A DNA stretch of 64,000 nucleotides from Rhizobiales bacterium PAR1 (GTDB taxonomy: Bacteria > Pseudomonadota > Alphaproteobacteria > Rhizobiales > Beijerinckiaceae). Below are positions 10,727 through 20,054 of the stretch, one piece after another. The stretch covers positions 124,001-188,000 of the forward strand of contig NKIW01000001.1 of assembly GCA_002256205.1 (NCBI GenBank). Direction: 5' to 3'. Position numbers and translations under genes: made by a program. The notes beneath the pieces were generated by a model. That model was not told the DNA's origin, made no database searches, and saw nothing but the letters and a program-made list of their open reading frames with translations. Position 1 is the first letter of the stretch, and every line of letters begins with the position of its first letter.

Positions 10727-11149
10727 ATGTTTCAGGCAGGCAGCGGCGTGATGAGCTCACTCCTCGGAATTCCCTATTTCCTGCTCTACTTCGCGGTTGG
10801 CGCCGCGATCATGGCGTTGTTCATCATCGTCTATATCCGCGTCACGCCGCACGACGAGTTCGCGCTGATCCGTGCCGGGAATTTCACGGCGAGCATGGCG
10901 CTCTCGGGCACGATCATCGGCTTTGCGATTCCGCTCTCGAAGGCGCTGGCGCAGGCCGTGAGCATTCCGGATCTGCTGGTCTGGGCCTTCGCCGCGTTCA
11001 TCGTTCAGCTACTGACCTATGGTATCCTGCGGCTTCTGATGCGTGATTTGACCAGAATGATCGAAACCAACACGGCCGCTGCGGGCACCTTGCTTGCTGC
11101 CGGTTCCATCGCGAGCGGCATGTTGAACGCCGCAGCGATGAGCCTTTGA
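10727..11149 (+). CDS. DUF350 (YjfL-type) inner-membrane protein
   Basis: This 140-residue protein is almost entirely hydrophobic, with about four predicted membrane helices. The first two are near residues 15-37 and 54-75, the others in the second half, around IPDLLVWAFAAFIVQLL and the Ala-rich C-terminus. It matches the single-unit DUF350/YjfL family, whose function is not established. The ATG follows AGGAGGA. It is the first gene of a tight plus-strand cluster with a DUF1190 protein 22 bp downstream and an ATP-grasp enzyme. The same trio (yjfL-yjfM-yjfC) occurs in E. coli, which supports the assignment. Confidence 0.75.
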   Translation: MFQAGSGVMSSLLGIPYFLLYFAVGAAIMALFIIVYIRVTPHDEFALIRAGNFTASMALSGTIIGFAIPLSKALAQAVSIPDLLVWAFAAFIVQLLTYGILRLLMRDLTRMIETNTAAAGTLLAAGSIASGMLNAAAMSL

Positions 11150-11171
11150 GGCCCGGAAACAGGAGCTTCCG

Positions 11172-11858
11172 ATGAAGCGTTCCCATGTCATCGCCCTCGG
11201 TGCTTCCGGCCTGATTGCCGTGGCACTTGTTTCCGGCCATGGCGACCAGCGCATCACCCAGGACGAAGCGCCCAAGGATGCCGCCATCTATGCCAACGCG
11301 CAGGAGTGCATCCGCGCCGGCGTCCTTGCGGCCGATGTCTGCGAGGTGGAATTCCAGAAAGCCGCCGCGACGCATGTCACCGCCGCGCCGAAATTTACCG
11401 ATCAGACGGCCTGCGAGAACCAGTATGGCGCAAGCCAGTGTCGCCCGGCGACACACAACGGTTCCTCGGTTTTCGTGCCCGCCATGGTCGGCTTCATGGT
11501 CGGAAATTACCTGTCGAACCAGCGCAACGCCCAGCCGCTGCTGCCGCCGAACCGGCTTGGTGCCGCACCGTGCCCACCGGGCATCACACCCGCGATGCAG
11601 CCGGGATGCCTGATGCCCCGGCAGGCGAGTACCACCTCCTCAAGCGGCTCCTCTGGTTCGTCCTCAAGCTGGCGCTCCTACTCGACCTCCAACGGTAGTA
11701 CCGTTAGCCGGACCGATGCCGGCAACGGCACGACCAAGGTCGAGTCGGCGGCGACGCACACCAGCGCCCGCAGCACGTCGAGCAGCGCCTCGTCGTCCAC
11801 GGCAACGCGCGGCGGTTTCGGCTCGACCGGCCACGCCACCGCATCCGCGAGCTCGTAA
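11172..11858 (+). CDS. DUF1190 (YgiB/YjfM-type) cysteine-rich exported protein
   Basis: The 228-residue protein has an N-terminal hydrophobic segment (HVIALGASGLIAVALVSG), likely a signal or anchor. The conserved DUF1190 core runs from about 40 to 112, with cysteines at 46, 57, 81 and 90, then a short FVPAMVGFMVG stretch. The last 80 residues are low-complexity Ser/Thr-rich sequence, typical of YgiB tails. The molecular role of the family is unknown. It starts 22 bp after the DUF350 gene and ends 3 bp before the ATP-grasp gene. Two shorter paralogs lie downstream at 13954 and 14365. Confidence 0.8.
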   Translation: MKRSHVIALGASGLIAVALVSGHGDQRITQDEAPKDAAIYANAQECIRAGVLAADVCEVEFQKAAATHVTAAPKFTDQTACENQYGASQCRPATHNGSSVFVPAMVGFMVGNYLSNQRNAQPLLPPNRLGAAPCPPGITPAMQPGCLMPRQASTTSSSGSSGSSSSWRSYSTSNGSTVSRTDAGNGTTKVESAATHTSARSTSSSASSSTATRGGFGSTGHATASASS

Positions 11859-11861
11859 ATC

Positions 11862-13025
11862 ATGCGCAGGATCACGGTTCCCGAGCGCCCCGATTGGCGG
11901 CAGAAGGCCGAGCACGTCGGTTTCACGTTCCATAGCGCCGAAGGGCGCCCGTATTGGGATGAAACCGGCGCTTTCGCCTTTACGCTGCGCGAGATCGAGG
12001 AAGATATCGAGGCGCCGGCCGCGGAACTCGAGGAAATGGCGCTCGAATTCGTCGGCAATGCCTGCCGTGACGAGGAAATCCTGACCCGTCTCGCCATTCC
12101 GCGCGAATTCTGGCCGGAAATCTGGGAAAGCTGGCAGCGCGGAGATCGCAATCTCTATGGCCGCTTCGATTTCGCCTATGACGGGCAGGGGTCTGCCAAG
12201 CTCCTCGAATATAACGCCGATACGCCGACGGCCCTACTCGAAACCGGTGTCTTCCAATGGCTATGGCTTGAGGAAATGATGGCCAACGGGCAATTGCCCA
12301 AGGGCTCGGACCAGTTCAATTCCGTCCACGAAAAGCTGATCGCTGCGTTCCAGAACTTCCGCAATGGGCGGCCCTACGCGCTCCATCTCGCCTGCATCGG
12401 CGAGAGCGAGGAAGATCGCGGCACGGTGGGATATCTGGAGGAATGCGCGCAGCAGGCGGGCGTGAAAACCACCTTCCTTCGGGTCGACGAGATCGGCCTG
12501 ACCAAGGACGGCAAGTTCGTCGACATGCAGAACATGCCCATCGAGCTTCTGTTCAAGCTCTACCCTTGGGAATGGATGATGCGCGAAGACTTCGGCAAGG
12601 CAATTTCCGGCTGCGGCACGCAGTTCATCGAGCCGATCTGGAAAGCGCTGCTCTCCAACAAGGGGCTCTTGCCTTACCTCTGGAAGATGGCGCCGAAGCA
12701 CCCGAACCTCGTTCCGGCGTATTTTGCCAATGAAACCGGTGCAGACCTCGGCCAATCCTATGTCGAAAAGCCGCTGTTCTCGCGGGAGGGTGCGAATATC
12801 CGCCTTTTCGAGCGCGGGCGCGCGGTGGGTGATACCGAGGGACCTTACGGGCAGGAAGGCTTCATCCGCCAACAGAAGATCCCGATCCCGGATTTCGGCT
12901 ATGGCCATGTCATCCTCGGGGCGTGGATGGTCGCGAGCGAACCGGCGGGCATGCTGGTGCGTGAGGACAAATCGCCGATCACCGGCAACCTCGCGCGTTT
13001 CATTCCCCATTGCATAGAGCCGTGA
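11862..13025 (+). CDS. glutathionylspermidine synthase-like ATP-grasp protein (YgiC/YjfC type)
   Basis: The 387-residue protein matches the C-terminal amide-ligase domain of glutathionylspermidine synthase, without the amidase domain. Visible family segments are GRFDFAYDGQGS with LLEYNADTPT (residues 104-130), LFKLYPWEWMMRE, FIEPIWKALLSNKG and VEKPLFSREGANI. Such enzymes use ATP to join a carboxylate to an amine. The substrate of the YgiC/YjfC branch is not settled. It follows the DUF1190 gene by 3 bp. The fixed pairing in other bacteria suggests the cysteine-rich protein is its partner or target, which is inference. Confidence 0.85.
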   Translation: MRRITVPERPDWRQKAEHVGFTFHSAEGRPYWDETGAFAFTLREIEEDIEAPAAELEEMALEFVGNACRDEEILTRLAIPREFWPEIWESWQRGDRNLYGRFDFAYDGQGSAKLLEYNADTPTALLETGVFQWLWLEEMMANGQLPKGSDQFNSVHEKLIAAFQNFRNGRPYALHLACIGESEEDRGTVGYLEECAQQAGVKTTFLRVDEIGLTKDGKFVDMQNMPIELLFKLYPWEWMMREDFGKAISGCGTQFIEPIWKALLSNKGLLPYLWKMAPKHPNLVPAYFANETGADLGQSYVEKPLFSREGANIRLFERGRAVGDTEGPYGQEGFIRQQKIPIPDFGYGHVILGAWMVASEPAGMLVREDKSPITGNLARFIPHCIEP

Positions 13026-13093
13026 TCCGGGGCTGACCTCGTGCTGCTGGAATGCTAGAAACCCGGCACAGGGTTTGTCTAGGCAGAGGTTTC

Positions 13094-13957
13094 ATGGCGC
13101 GTGCACTCGATCATTTTGTTCTCGGCGTTGCCGATCTTGACGCCGCCGGAGCGCGCTTTGCCGCGATGGGCTTCACAGTTGGGGCACGCAACAAGCACCC
13201 CTGGGGCACGGAAAACCGGATCATCCAGTTCGCGGATCAGACCTTTTTCGAACTGATCACGGTAGGTGATGCGAGCGCGATCCCGCCACACGCGCCGCGC
13301 CACTTTTCTTTCGGTGCGTTTGTTCGGGATGCCCTCGCGAAGAAAACCGGCCTTTCCATGCTGGTGCTGAAAAGCGCGGACGCCAAGGCGGATACCGCGG
13401 AATTCGCGCGCCTTGGCATCGGTGATTTCGAGCCTTTTCATTTCGCGCGGAAGGGCAAACGCCCGGATGGCTCCGAGGTCGAAGTCGCCTTCAGCCTCGC
13501 CTTTGCCGCCGAGCCCGCCATGCCGGATTGCGCCTTTTTCGTCTGCCAGCAGCATTTTCCGCAGAATTTCTGGTCCGGTTCGGCGCAACAACACACCAAT
13601 GGCGCAACGGGCGTGCGTCGCGTGACGATCGTTGCCGAGAACCCCTCGGACCATCATATTTTCCTCTCTGCCTTCGTGGGCGAGCGGGCCATGCGGTCGA
13701 CCTCTTTCGGCATCGAGATCGCCGCCGGTCAGGGGATCATTGAGATCATCTCGCCCGAGGGCTTCCGATTCCGTTACGGAACGAAGGCACCGGCCGCACC
13801 GTCCCCTACCTTTGCAGGGCTTGAAATTGCGACCACGAAACTGGAAGGCATGCACGTCAAGGGTTTCGAAACTCATGCAGGGGGCCTCACCGCACCGGCT
13901 GATCATGACTTCGCAACCGCACTTCGGTTCGTTCCTGTTGGGGGAGTTGCAGTATGA
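13094..13957 (+). CDS. VOC superfamily (glyoxalase-like domain) protein
   Basis: The 287-residue protein starts ARALDHFVLGVADLDAA, typical of the first beta-strand of a glyoxalase/VOC module. A second VOC-like half begins around GVRRVTIVAENPSDH. VOC proteins usually bind a metal in a cupped active site and act as lyases, dioxygenases or isomerases; the reaction here is not predictable. The ATG at 13094 follows GAGG. Its stop overlaps the start of the small DUF1190-like gene as ATGA, so these two are translationally coupled. The resemblance to Glyoxalase_3-like proteins is from memory of the fold pattern. Confidence 0.7.
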   Translation: MARALDHFVLGVADLDAAGARFAAMGFTVGARNKHPWGTENRIIQFADQTFFELITVGDASAIPPHAPRHFSFGAFVRDALAKKTGLSMLVLKSADAKADTAEFARLGIGDFEPFHFARKGKRPDGSEVEVAFSLAFAAEPAMPDCAFFVCQQHFPQNFWSGSAQQHTNGATGVRRVTIVAENPSDHHIFLSAFVGERAMRSTSFGIEIAAGQGIIEIISPEGFRFRYGTKAPAAPSPTFAGLEIATTKLEGMHVKGFETHAGGLTAPADHDFATALRFVPVGGVAV

Positions 13958-14304
13958 AGAAGATCATTATCGCGCTTGTGGCGATTGCGGCCGGCTTTCT
14001 CGGCTACAAGATGATGGCGAAGGATGAATGCCCCGGTGGCAAGGCCTTCGAAACCGTTGCCGAATGCCAGGCCTCGGGCCTCACGGCGGACGTCTGCTCG
14101 ACGAGCTTCAAGACCGCGCAGGAAAAGTCGGCCTCGTTCAAGCCGATTGAATCGATGGAACAGTGCCAGCTCCGCTATCCGCATTGCGAGCAGAAGGGGC
14201 CGACCGCTTTCGTTCCCTCGATCCACAAGGTCTGCATCGTGGCTGGCAAGCCGGCAGAGCCGCTTTACGGCACGCTCGGCATGAATATCGCCGGCGGCCA
14301 TTAA
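13954..14304 (+). CDS. small membrane-anchored six-cysteine protein, DUF1190-like (paralog 1)
   Basis: This 116-residue protein has one N-terminal hydrophobic segment (IIIALVAIAAGFLGY) and a short outer domain with cysteines at 26, 38, 48, 71, 78 and 94. The pattern AECQASGLTADVC, then EQCQ, a Pro-x-Cys element and AFVP, matches the core of the YgiB-type protein encoded at 11172. Cysteine spacings are 12, 10, 23, 7 and 16. It lacks the long Ser/Thr tail. The start overlaps the VOC stop. I infer a periplasmic disulfide-bonded domain; no function is known. Confidence 0.65.
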   Translation: MKKIIIALVAIAAGFLGYKMMAKDECPGGKAFETVAECQASGLTADVCSTSFKTAQEKSASFKPIESMEQCQLRYPHCEQKGPTAFVPSIHKVCIVAGKPAEPLYGTLGMNIAGGH

Positions 14305-14364
14305 TCTCCTGATATCGGTTCTCCGGCTCTCGCCGGAGGACCGAATTCACGCTAAAACAAAGCC

Positions 14365-14742
14365 ATGAATCGCGCATCCCGAGGCTTTGTTTTCTTTCTG
14401 ATCGGCGCTGTCGCCGCCGCGATCGGGTGGTTCGCCTGGAACGGCGAATGCCGCGATGGAACCGTTTTCGCCACCGAATCGGGTTGTCGCGAAGCTGCTG
14501 GCTTTAATGCCGCCTTCTGTCGCGAGGCCTTCAAACAGGCGCACGCGAAGGCCACGATGGATTACGCGCCCTTCCGCACCCAGACCGAATGCCTGGAAAA
14601 ATTCCCGGCCTGTGTTCCGCACGGCGTGATCACCGGTGGCTTTGTCCCGACCCCGCGCGGCACTTGCGTTGCCCGTATCGCAGGCGGTATCTCCGGCATT
14701 CCGGTTTACCAGCGCCTCGGCGCGAACCTGTCATCGCGTTGA
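14365..14742 (+). CDS. small membrane-anchored six-cysteine protein, DUF1190-like (paralog 2)
   Basis: This 125-residue protein also has one N-terminal membrane segment (VFFLIGAVAAAIGWFAW), followed by six cysteines at 29, 41, 52, 76, 83 and 101. The spacings 12, 11, 24, 7 and 18 are nearly the same as in the preceding gene, as are the TEC, PAC and GGFVP elements. The two are clearly paralogs, diverged in sequence. It ends 6 bp before kdsA, so it may be cotranscribed with that core gene. The gap from the preceding gene is 60 bp. Confidence 0.6.
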   Translation: MNRASRGFVFFLIGAVAAAIGWFAWNGECRDGTVFATESGCREAAGFNAAFCREAFKQAHAKATMDYAPFRTQTECLEKFPACVPHGVITGGFVPTPRGTCVARIAGGISGIPVYQRLGANLSSR

Positions 14743-14748
14743 GGTCTT

Positions 14749-15576
14749 ATGCCTGAAACCACCGTCAACATCGGCAAGGTTGCCTTTGGCAATCACCTGC
14801 CGTTCTCGCTGATCGCCGGCCCCTGCCAGATGGAAAGTCGCGCCCATGCCTTCGAGATGGCGAGCGCGCTCAAAGAGATCTGCGGGAAGCTCGGCATCGG
14901 GCTTGTCTATAAATCCTCCTTCGATAAGGCGAACCGGACCTCCGGCAAGGCCGCGCGCGGCATCGGTCTCGACAAGGCGCTGGAGGTCTTCGCCGATATC
15001 CGCCGCGATCTCGATCTGCCGGTGATCACCGATGTGCATGAACCCTGGCAGTGCAAGGCTGTGGCAGGCGCGGTCGATGTGTTGCAAATCCCGGCGTTTC
15101 TCTGCCGCCAGACCGACCTTCTGATCGCCGCTGCCGAAACCGGCCTCGCGATCAACGTCAAGAAGGGGCAATTTCTCGCGCCCTGGGACATGAAAAACGT
15201 CATCCAGAAGCTCAGGGATGCCGGTAATGATCGCGGCATGGCTTGTGATCGCGGCACCTCCTTCGGATACAACACGTTGGTGACGGATTTCCGCGGGCTG
15301 CCGATCATGGCCGAGCAATGCCAGTGCCCGGTGATTTTCGATGCGACGCATTCGGTGCAGCAACCGGGCGGGCAGGGCGGTTCCTCCGGCGGTCAGCGCG
15401 AATTCGTGCCGGTTCTGGCACGCGCCGCGCTCGCTGTGGGCTGCGCCGGACTCTTCATCGAGACGCACGAGCACCCGGACAAGGCGCCCTCAGACGGTCC
15501 CAACATGGTGCCACTGAAGGAAATGCCGGCCTTGCTGGCCCGCCTCAAGGCCTTCGATACGCTTGCTAAATCCTGA
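14749..15576 (+). CDS. kdsA: 3-deoxy-8-phosphooctulonate synthase KdsA
   Basis: KdsA condenses phosphoenolpyruvate with arabinose 5-phosphate to make Kdo 8-phosphate for lipopolysaccharide. The 275-residue barrel contains [39 protein letters not shown] and [11 protein letters not shown]. Cys26 in AGPCQMES occupies the position of the metal-binding cysteine of the metal-dependent KdsA class, where E. coli has Asn. So this is probably the metal-dependent form. It is closely preceded by a six-cysteine membrane protein gene. Confidence 0.97.
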   Translation: MPETTVNIGKVAFGNHLPFSLIAGPCQMESRAHAFEMASALKEICGKLGIGLVYKSSFDKANRTSGKAARGIGLDKALEVFADIRRDLDLPVITDVHEPWQCKAVAGAVDVLQIPAFLCRQTDLLIAAAETGLAINVKKGQFLAPWDMKNVIQKLRDAGNDRGMACDRGTSFGYNTLVTDFRGLPIMAEQCQCPVIFDATHSVQQPGGQGGSSGGQREFVPVLARAALAVGCAGLFIETHEHPDKAPSDGPNMVPLKEMPALLARLKAFDTLAKS

Positions 15577-15585
15577 GGAGTCTCC

Positions 15586-16125
15586 ATGCCCGTCATTCTC
15601 GCGATCCTCGGGGCCATGATGTCTGGCCTCTTCATGTGGGTGGTCTGGGGTAACGGCATGGAGGTCATCAACCACTGGCTCGACCAACGCAGCGCGAGGA
15701 CCAAGACGGAGAAGGATGCCAAAGCCATCGCGGCCGCGCGCGAACGAGCCGCCCGTGCGCCACTCCGGGCCATTGAAGACCCCCGCGAGGCGGTGATGGT
15801 GCTGCTCTCCAAGCTTGCGATGCTGCGCGGCGATATCACGGCGGAGCAGAACGTGGCGCTAAGCCGCATCGCGATGGAACGCCTCGGTCTGCCCGGCAAG
15901 GCCGAGCACCACACCGCGCTGGCGGCCTTTGCGGCCAAATCCGCAGCCAGCGCGGATTCCGTTGTCACGGATCTGATGCCGCTGCTCTGGGCGCAACTCA
16001 GCGCCGAGGAAAAAGCCGATTTCTTTGCGATGCTCGACGAGATCGCGGCGCTTCATGGCGGCCCGACAGAGCCGCAGGATCAGATGATCACCCGCATCCG
16101 CACGCGCCTTGAGGCCAAATTCTGA
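15586..16125 (+). CDS. TerB-like domain membrane-anchored protein of unknown function
   Basis: The 179-residue protein has an N-terminal membrane helix (about 3-24), a basic, charged linker (RSARTKTEKDAKAIAAARERA) and a C-terminal all-helical region from about 65. The region resembles TerB/DjlA-N-type domains (MVLLSKLAMLRGDITAEQ, then LSAEEKADFFAMLDEIA). The resemblance is weak and from pattern only. It lies 10 bp after kdsA in the same direction and converges on the TlpA-like gene. Confidence 0.5.
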   Translation: MPVILAILGAMMSGLFMWVVWGNGMEVINHWLDQRSARTKTEKDAKAIAAARERAARAPLRAIEDPREAVMVLLSKLAMLRGDITAEQNVALSRIAMERLGLPGKAEHHTALAAFAAKSAASADSVVTDLMPLLWAQLSAEEKADFFAMLDEIAALHGGPTEPQDQMITRIRTRLEAKF

Positions 16126-16144
16126 TCCTGCCACGGGTGGAGCA

Positions 16145-16711
16145 TCACGCGGTCTGGCTGGCCCTTTCGAGCGCCGGCAGCAGCTTGGTTTCCACCAGCG
16201 CGGGAGAAAGCTCGCGCCCGATCTTGGCAACAAAGCGCCCATCAGCCCGGAACACAAAGGTTGAAGGCACGCCGCGCTGCTTCAGCCCGCGCACGTAGAT
16301 CTTGTGAAAATCAATCGAGAGCCGGTGATACGGATTGCCATGGCTCTTGAGGAAATCCGCGACATTTGCCGCCGTATCATCCACCGCAAGACCAAAAAGA
16401 CGAATGCCCGGTCGCTCCGAAAGGCTGAGCAGCGTCTCGTGCTCATCGCGGCACTGCGGGCACCACGAGGCCCAGACGTTGAGCACCGTTACGCCCTCGT
16501 CAAACGCGGCGCGCGTCACCGCAGGAACAACCTCCTGATGGCGCAGGGCGCCCGGCACGGCCTTGAGATCACCCTCGACAGGCAACACCGGAGTCAGGAG
16601 ATCAATCCGACCCGTTTCAGCTGCGAAGCCGACAAGCCCGAGCGCCGGCACGCCGAGGACAGCAGCGCCGCCAATCAAATTCCGCCGAGTAAGAAAGACC
16701 GATTTCAGCAT
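16145..16711 (-). CDS. TlpA/DsbE-like membrane-anchored thioredoxin
   Basis: The 188-residue protein has an N-terminal signal or anchor with TRRNLIGGAAVLGVPALG and a thioredoxin fold. The active site is WCPQC (Cys84, Cys87), with the conserved cis-Pro in GVPSTFVF. TlpA/CcmG-type proteins reduce disulfides in the periplasm, for example on apocytochrome c. No cytochrome c maturation gene is nearby, so the client is unknown. The 130-residue upstream extension in the ORF track overlaps queF and is rejected. The ATG at 16711 is the family-like start. Confidence 0.85.
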   Translation of the reverse strand: MLKSVFLTRRNLIGGAAVLGVPALGLVGFAAETGRIDLLTPVLPVEGDLKAVPGALRHQEVVPAVTRAAFDEGVTVLNVWASWCPQCRDEHETLLSLSERPGIRLFGLAVDDTAANVADFLKSHGNPYHRLSIDFHKIYVRGLKQRGVPSTFVFRADGRFVAKIGRELSPALVETKLLPALERASQTA

Positions 16712-16832
16712 CCTGCCGTCCGTTATGTTTTGCCTGACGTGTGAAGCGACACCATCGGCCCGTAAGGGTTGGCAAATCCTGAATCCGGCGCTCCGCCTTT
16801 GAAGCGAGGTTGATGGTTCCTTGCGCCGATCA

Positions 16833-17291
16833 TCAACGTCCGCGATAGGGCGGTACACCCTGATCCGGCAGGAAGATGTTCTTGGGCATCTCGCCATGCT
16901 GGTAAAAGACATCGATGGGGATGCCGCCGCGCGGATACCAGTAGCCGCCGATGCGGAACCAGCGCGGGTGAAGCAGGTCCACAAGCTGCTTGCCGATCGC
17001 CACTGTGCAATCCTCGTGGAACGCCCCGTGATTGCGGAAGGCGCCGAGGTAGAGCTTGAGCGACTTCGATTCGACCAGCCAGTCGCCCGGCACGTAATCA
17101 ATCACGAGGATGCCGAAATCAGGCTGCCCCGTTACCGGACAGATCGAGGTGAATTCGGGGCAGGTGAAGCGCGCGACATAATCCGTACCGGCATGCGGGT
17201 TCGGAACGCGGTCGAGCGTGGCTTCCTCGGGCGAGGCAGGCAAGGCGGAAGCCTTGCCGAGCTGCATGGTTTCAAACGGGGCCTTGCTCAT
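16833..17291 (-). CDS. queF: NADPH-dependent 7-cyano-7-deazaguanine reductase QueF
   Basis: QueF reduces the nitrile preQ0 to the amine preQ1 in queuosine synthesis. The 152-residue single-domain (YkvM-type) protein carries nucleophile Cys51 and Asp58 in [13 protein letters not shown], the [16 protein letters not shown] substrate-binding segment and FHEDC. The ATG at 17291 gives the normal length; an in-frame ATG at 17333 would add 14 atypical residues. No other queuosine gene is in the window. I see no recognisable preQ1 riboswitch upstream. Confidence 0.93.
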   Translation of the reverse strand: MSKAPFETMQLGKASALPASPEEATLDRVPNPHAGTDYVARFTCPEFTSICPVTGQPDFGILVIDYVPGDWLVESKSLKLYLGAFRNHGAFHEDCTVAIGKQLVDLLHPRWFRIGGYWYPRGGIPIDVFYQHGEMPKNIFLPDQGVPPYRGR

Positions 17292-17370
17292 TTCGTTTAT
17301 CCTGCCGATTTTTAACGCCGTAACGGCTTTCATCTTGGCGTCGATGTTTGTATGAGCGGCTCACTTATAG

Positions 17371-18711
<1,341 letters not shown>

Positions 18712-18792
18712 GCCGCGCGCAATCTGTCATTCCCAACGCGGCCATGAGGTATCCAAAAGGATAAACTTTGGGCGCTAGTGGGAATCCAGATC

Positions 18793-18818
18793 AAGGCCGC
18801 CGAGAGGTGGCCTTTTTC
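18793..18818 (+). terminator. Rho-independent terminator after eno
   Basis: The arms AAGGCCGCC and GGTGGCCTT, with one G-T pair and a GAGA loop, are followed by TTTC. This is a stable 9-bp stem between eno and the EamA transporter gene. Confidence 0.75.
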
Positions 18819-18940
18819 ATACCTTGATGGGTGTCTGCGTTACCCTTTCTCCACATCTCTCTCTTTTTGCCAAAATATCTGACCTTTTGCTGGACGACCC
18901 AAAACCCGCGCTCCATAAGTTTTCCAAGGAGCCTTGCTCG

Positions 18941-19858
18941 ATGAATTTTTCCCCCCGCGCGCCCATTTCCTCCCGGACATTGGGCGTCCTCGCGATGCTC
19001 GGCGCCATGACGATTTATGGCGCGAATTTTCCGATCTCGCGACACGGCATACAACATGGCCTGACCCCTGCGGATATGACCGCGCTGCGCTTCACCGTCG
19101 CCGGCGTGCTGATGCTGCCCGTCTTGCTACGTGCCGGTCTGAAGGATTGTGCGGGGATCGGTTGGGGCAGGGGCCTTGTTCTCACCCTGATGAGCGGTTT
19201 TCCCATCGGCCTCCTGATGATGCTCGGCCTTTCCTATGCGCCAGCGTCTCATGGTTCGGCGATTGGCCCCGGGACGGTCACGGTGGTCGGGATTATCGGC
19301 GGGCGGCTGCTGTTCGGCATCAAGCCGACCTTGCCGGCGCTCGCCGGTGTCGCCTGTGTGCTCGTCGGCCTCGGCGTGATCGCGACCGCCAGCTCGACCG
19401 GCGGGAGCGCGACCATGCTGCTCGGTGATCTTTGCTTTGTCGGGGTAGGGATGATCTGGGGCAGCTATCCGCTGCTGCTCATGCTCTGGAAGGTCGATCC
19501 CCTGAAAGCCGCCGCTGTGCTCTCGGTGCTCTCGGCCATCACCTATATGCCGTACTACGCGCTGACCGAAGGTGGCCATATTTTCACGCTGCCGTGGAGC
19601 GTGCTGCTGCTCCATGGCTTCAACCAGGGCGTCCTGAATGTCATTGTCGGGCTTTGGTGCTGGGGCATTGGTGTAGCGAAACTCGGGGTTGCCACAGCGG
19701 GACGCTTTCCGCCGCTGATCCCGGTCATCGGCACGCTGATCGGCATTCCGCTGGTGGGGGAATGGCCAGGCCCGTTACAGTGGCTCGGCGTGAGCCTCAT
19801 CGTGACCGGCCTTGCCGTCGCCGCAATTAGGCCCGCCGTGCAGCGCCAGAATTCATAA
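18941..19858 (+). CDS. EamA/DMT-family transporter
   Basis: The 305-residue inner-membrane protein has about ten hydrophobic helices in two EamA repeats. The first opens with MLGAMTIYGANFPISR and the second is around LLGDLCFVGVGMIWGSYPLL. The family exports metabolites such as amino acids; the substrate cannot be read from sequence. The ATG at 18941 follows AAGGAG at 9-bp spacing and precedes a normal first helix, so the 39-residue upstream extension is rejected. The following 180 bp to the MBL gene holds no gene, only a short tandem repeat. Confidence 0.85.
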   Translation: MNFSPRAPISSRTLGVLAMLGAMTIYGANFPISRHGIQHGLTPADMTALRFTVAGVLMLPVLLRAGLKDCAGIGWGRGLVLTLMSGFPIGLLMMLGLSYAPASHGSAIGPGTVTVVGIIGGRLLFGIKPTLPALAGVACVLVGLGVIATASSTGGSATMLLGDLCFVGVGMIWGSYPLLLMLWKVDPLKAAAVLSVLSAITYMPYYALTEGGHIFTLPWSVLLLHGFNQGVLNVIVGLWCWGIGVAKLGVATAGRFPPLIPVIGTLIGIPLVGEWPGPLQWLGVSLIVTGLAVAAIRPAVQRQNS

Positions 19859-20020
19859 CACCGAAGACCTCAGGGATGACCTAGGAAAACGGGATACATG
19901 ATTCGCATAAGACATATTATGGAACTAATTTCGATGCAGGAAGACACGTAGTGCGCATCACGACAACGGCATTTCTGTTTTTATATTCAGAGAGATACCG
20001 CGCGTTCTTCGCAGATTTTC

Positions 20021-20054
20021 ACTCAGGATGCGCGCGCACTCAGGATGCGCGCGC
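20021..20054. repeat. 17-bp perfect tandem duplication at the end of the MBL hydrolase gene
   Basis: ACTCAGGATGCGCGCGC occurs twice in immediate succession. The MBL gene stop lies at the left edge of the right-hand copy. The second, left-hand copy lies just downstream of the gene and is non-coding. It looks like a recent slippage duplication. Confidence 0.9.
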
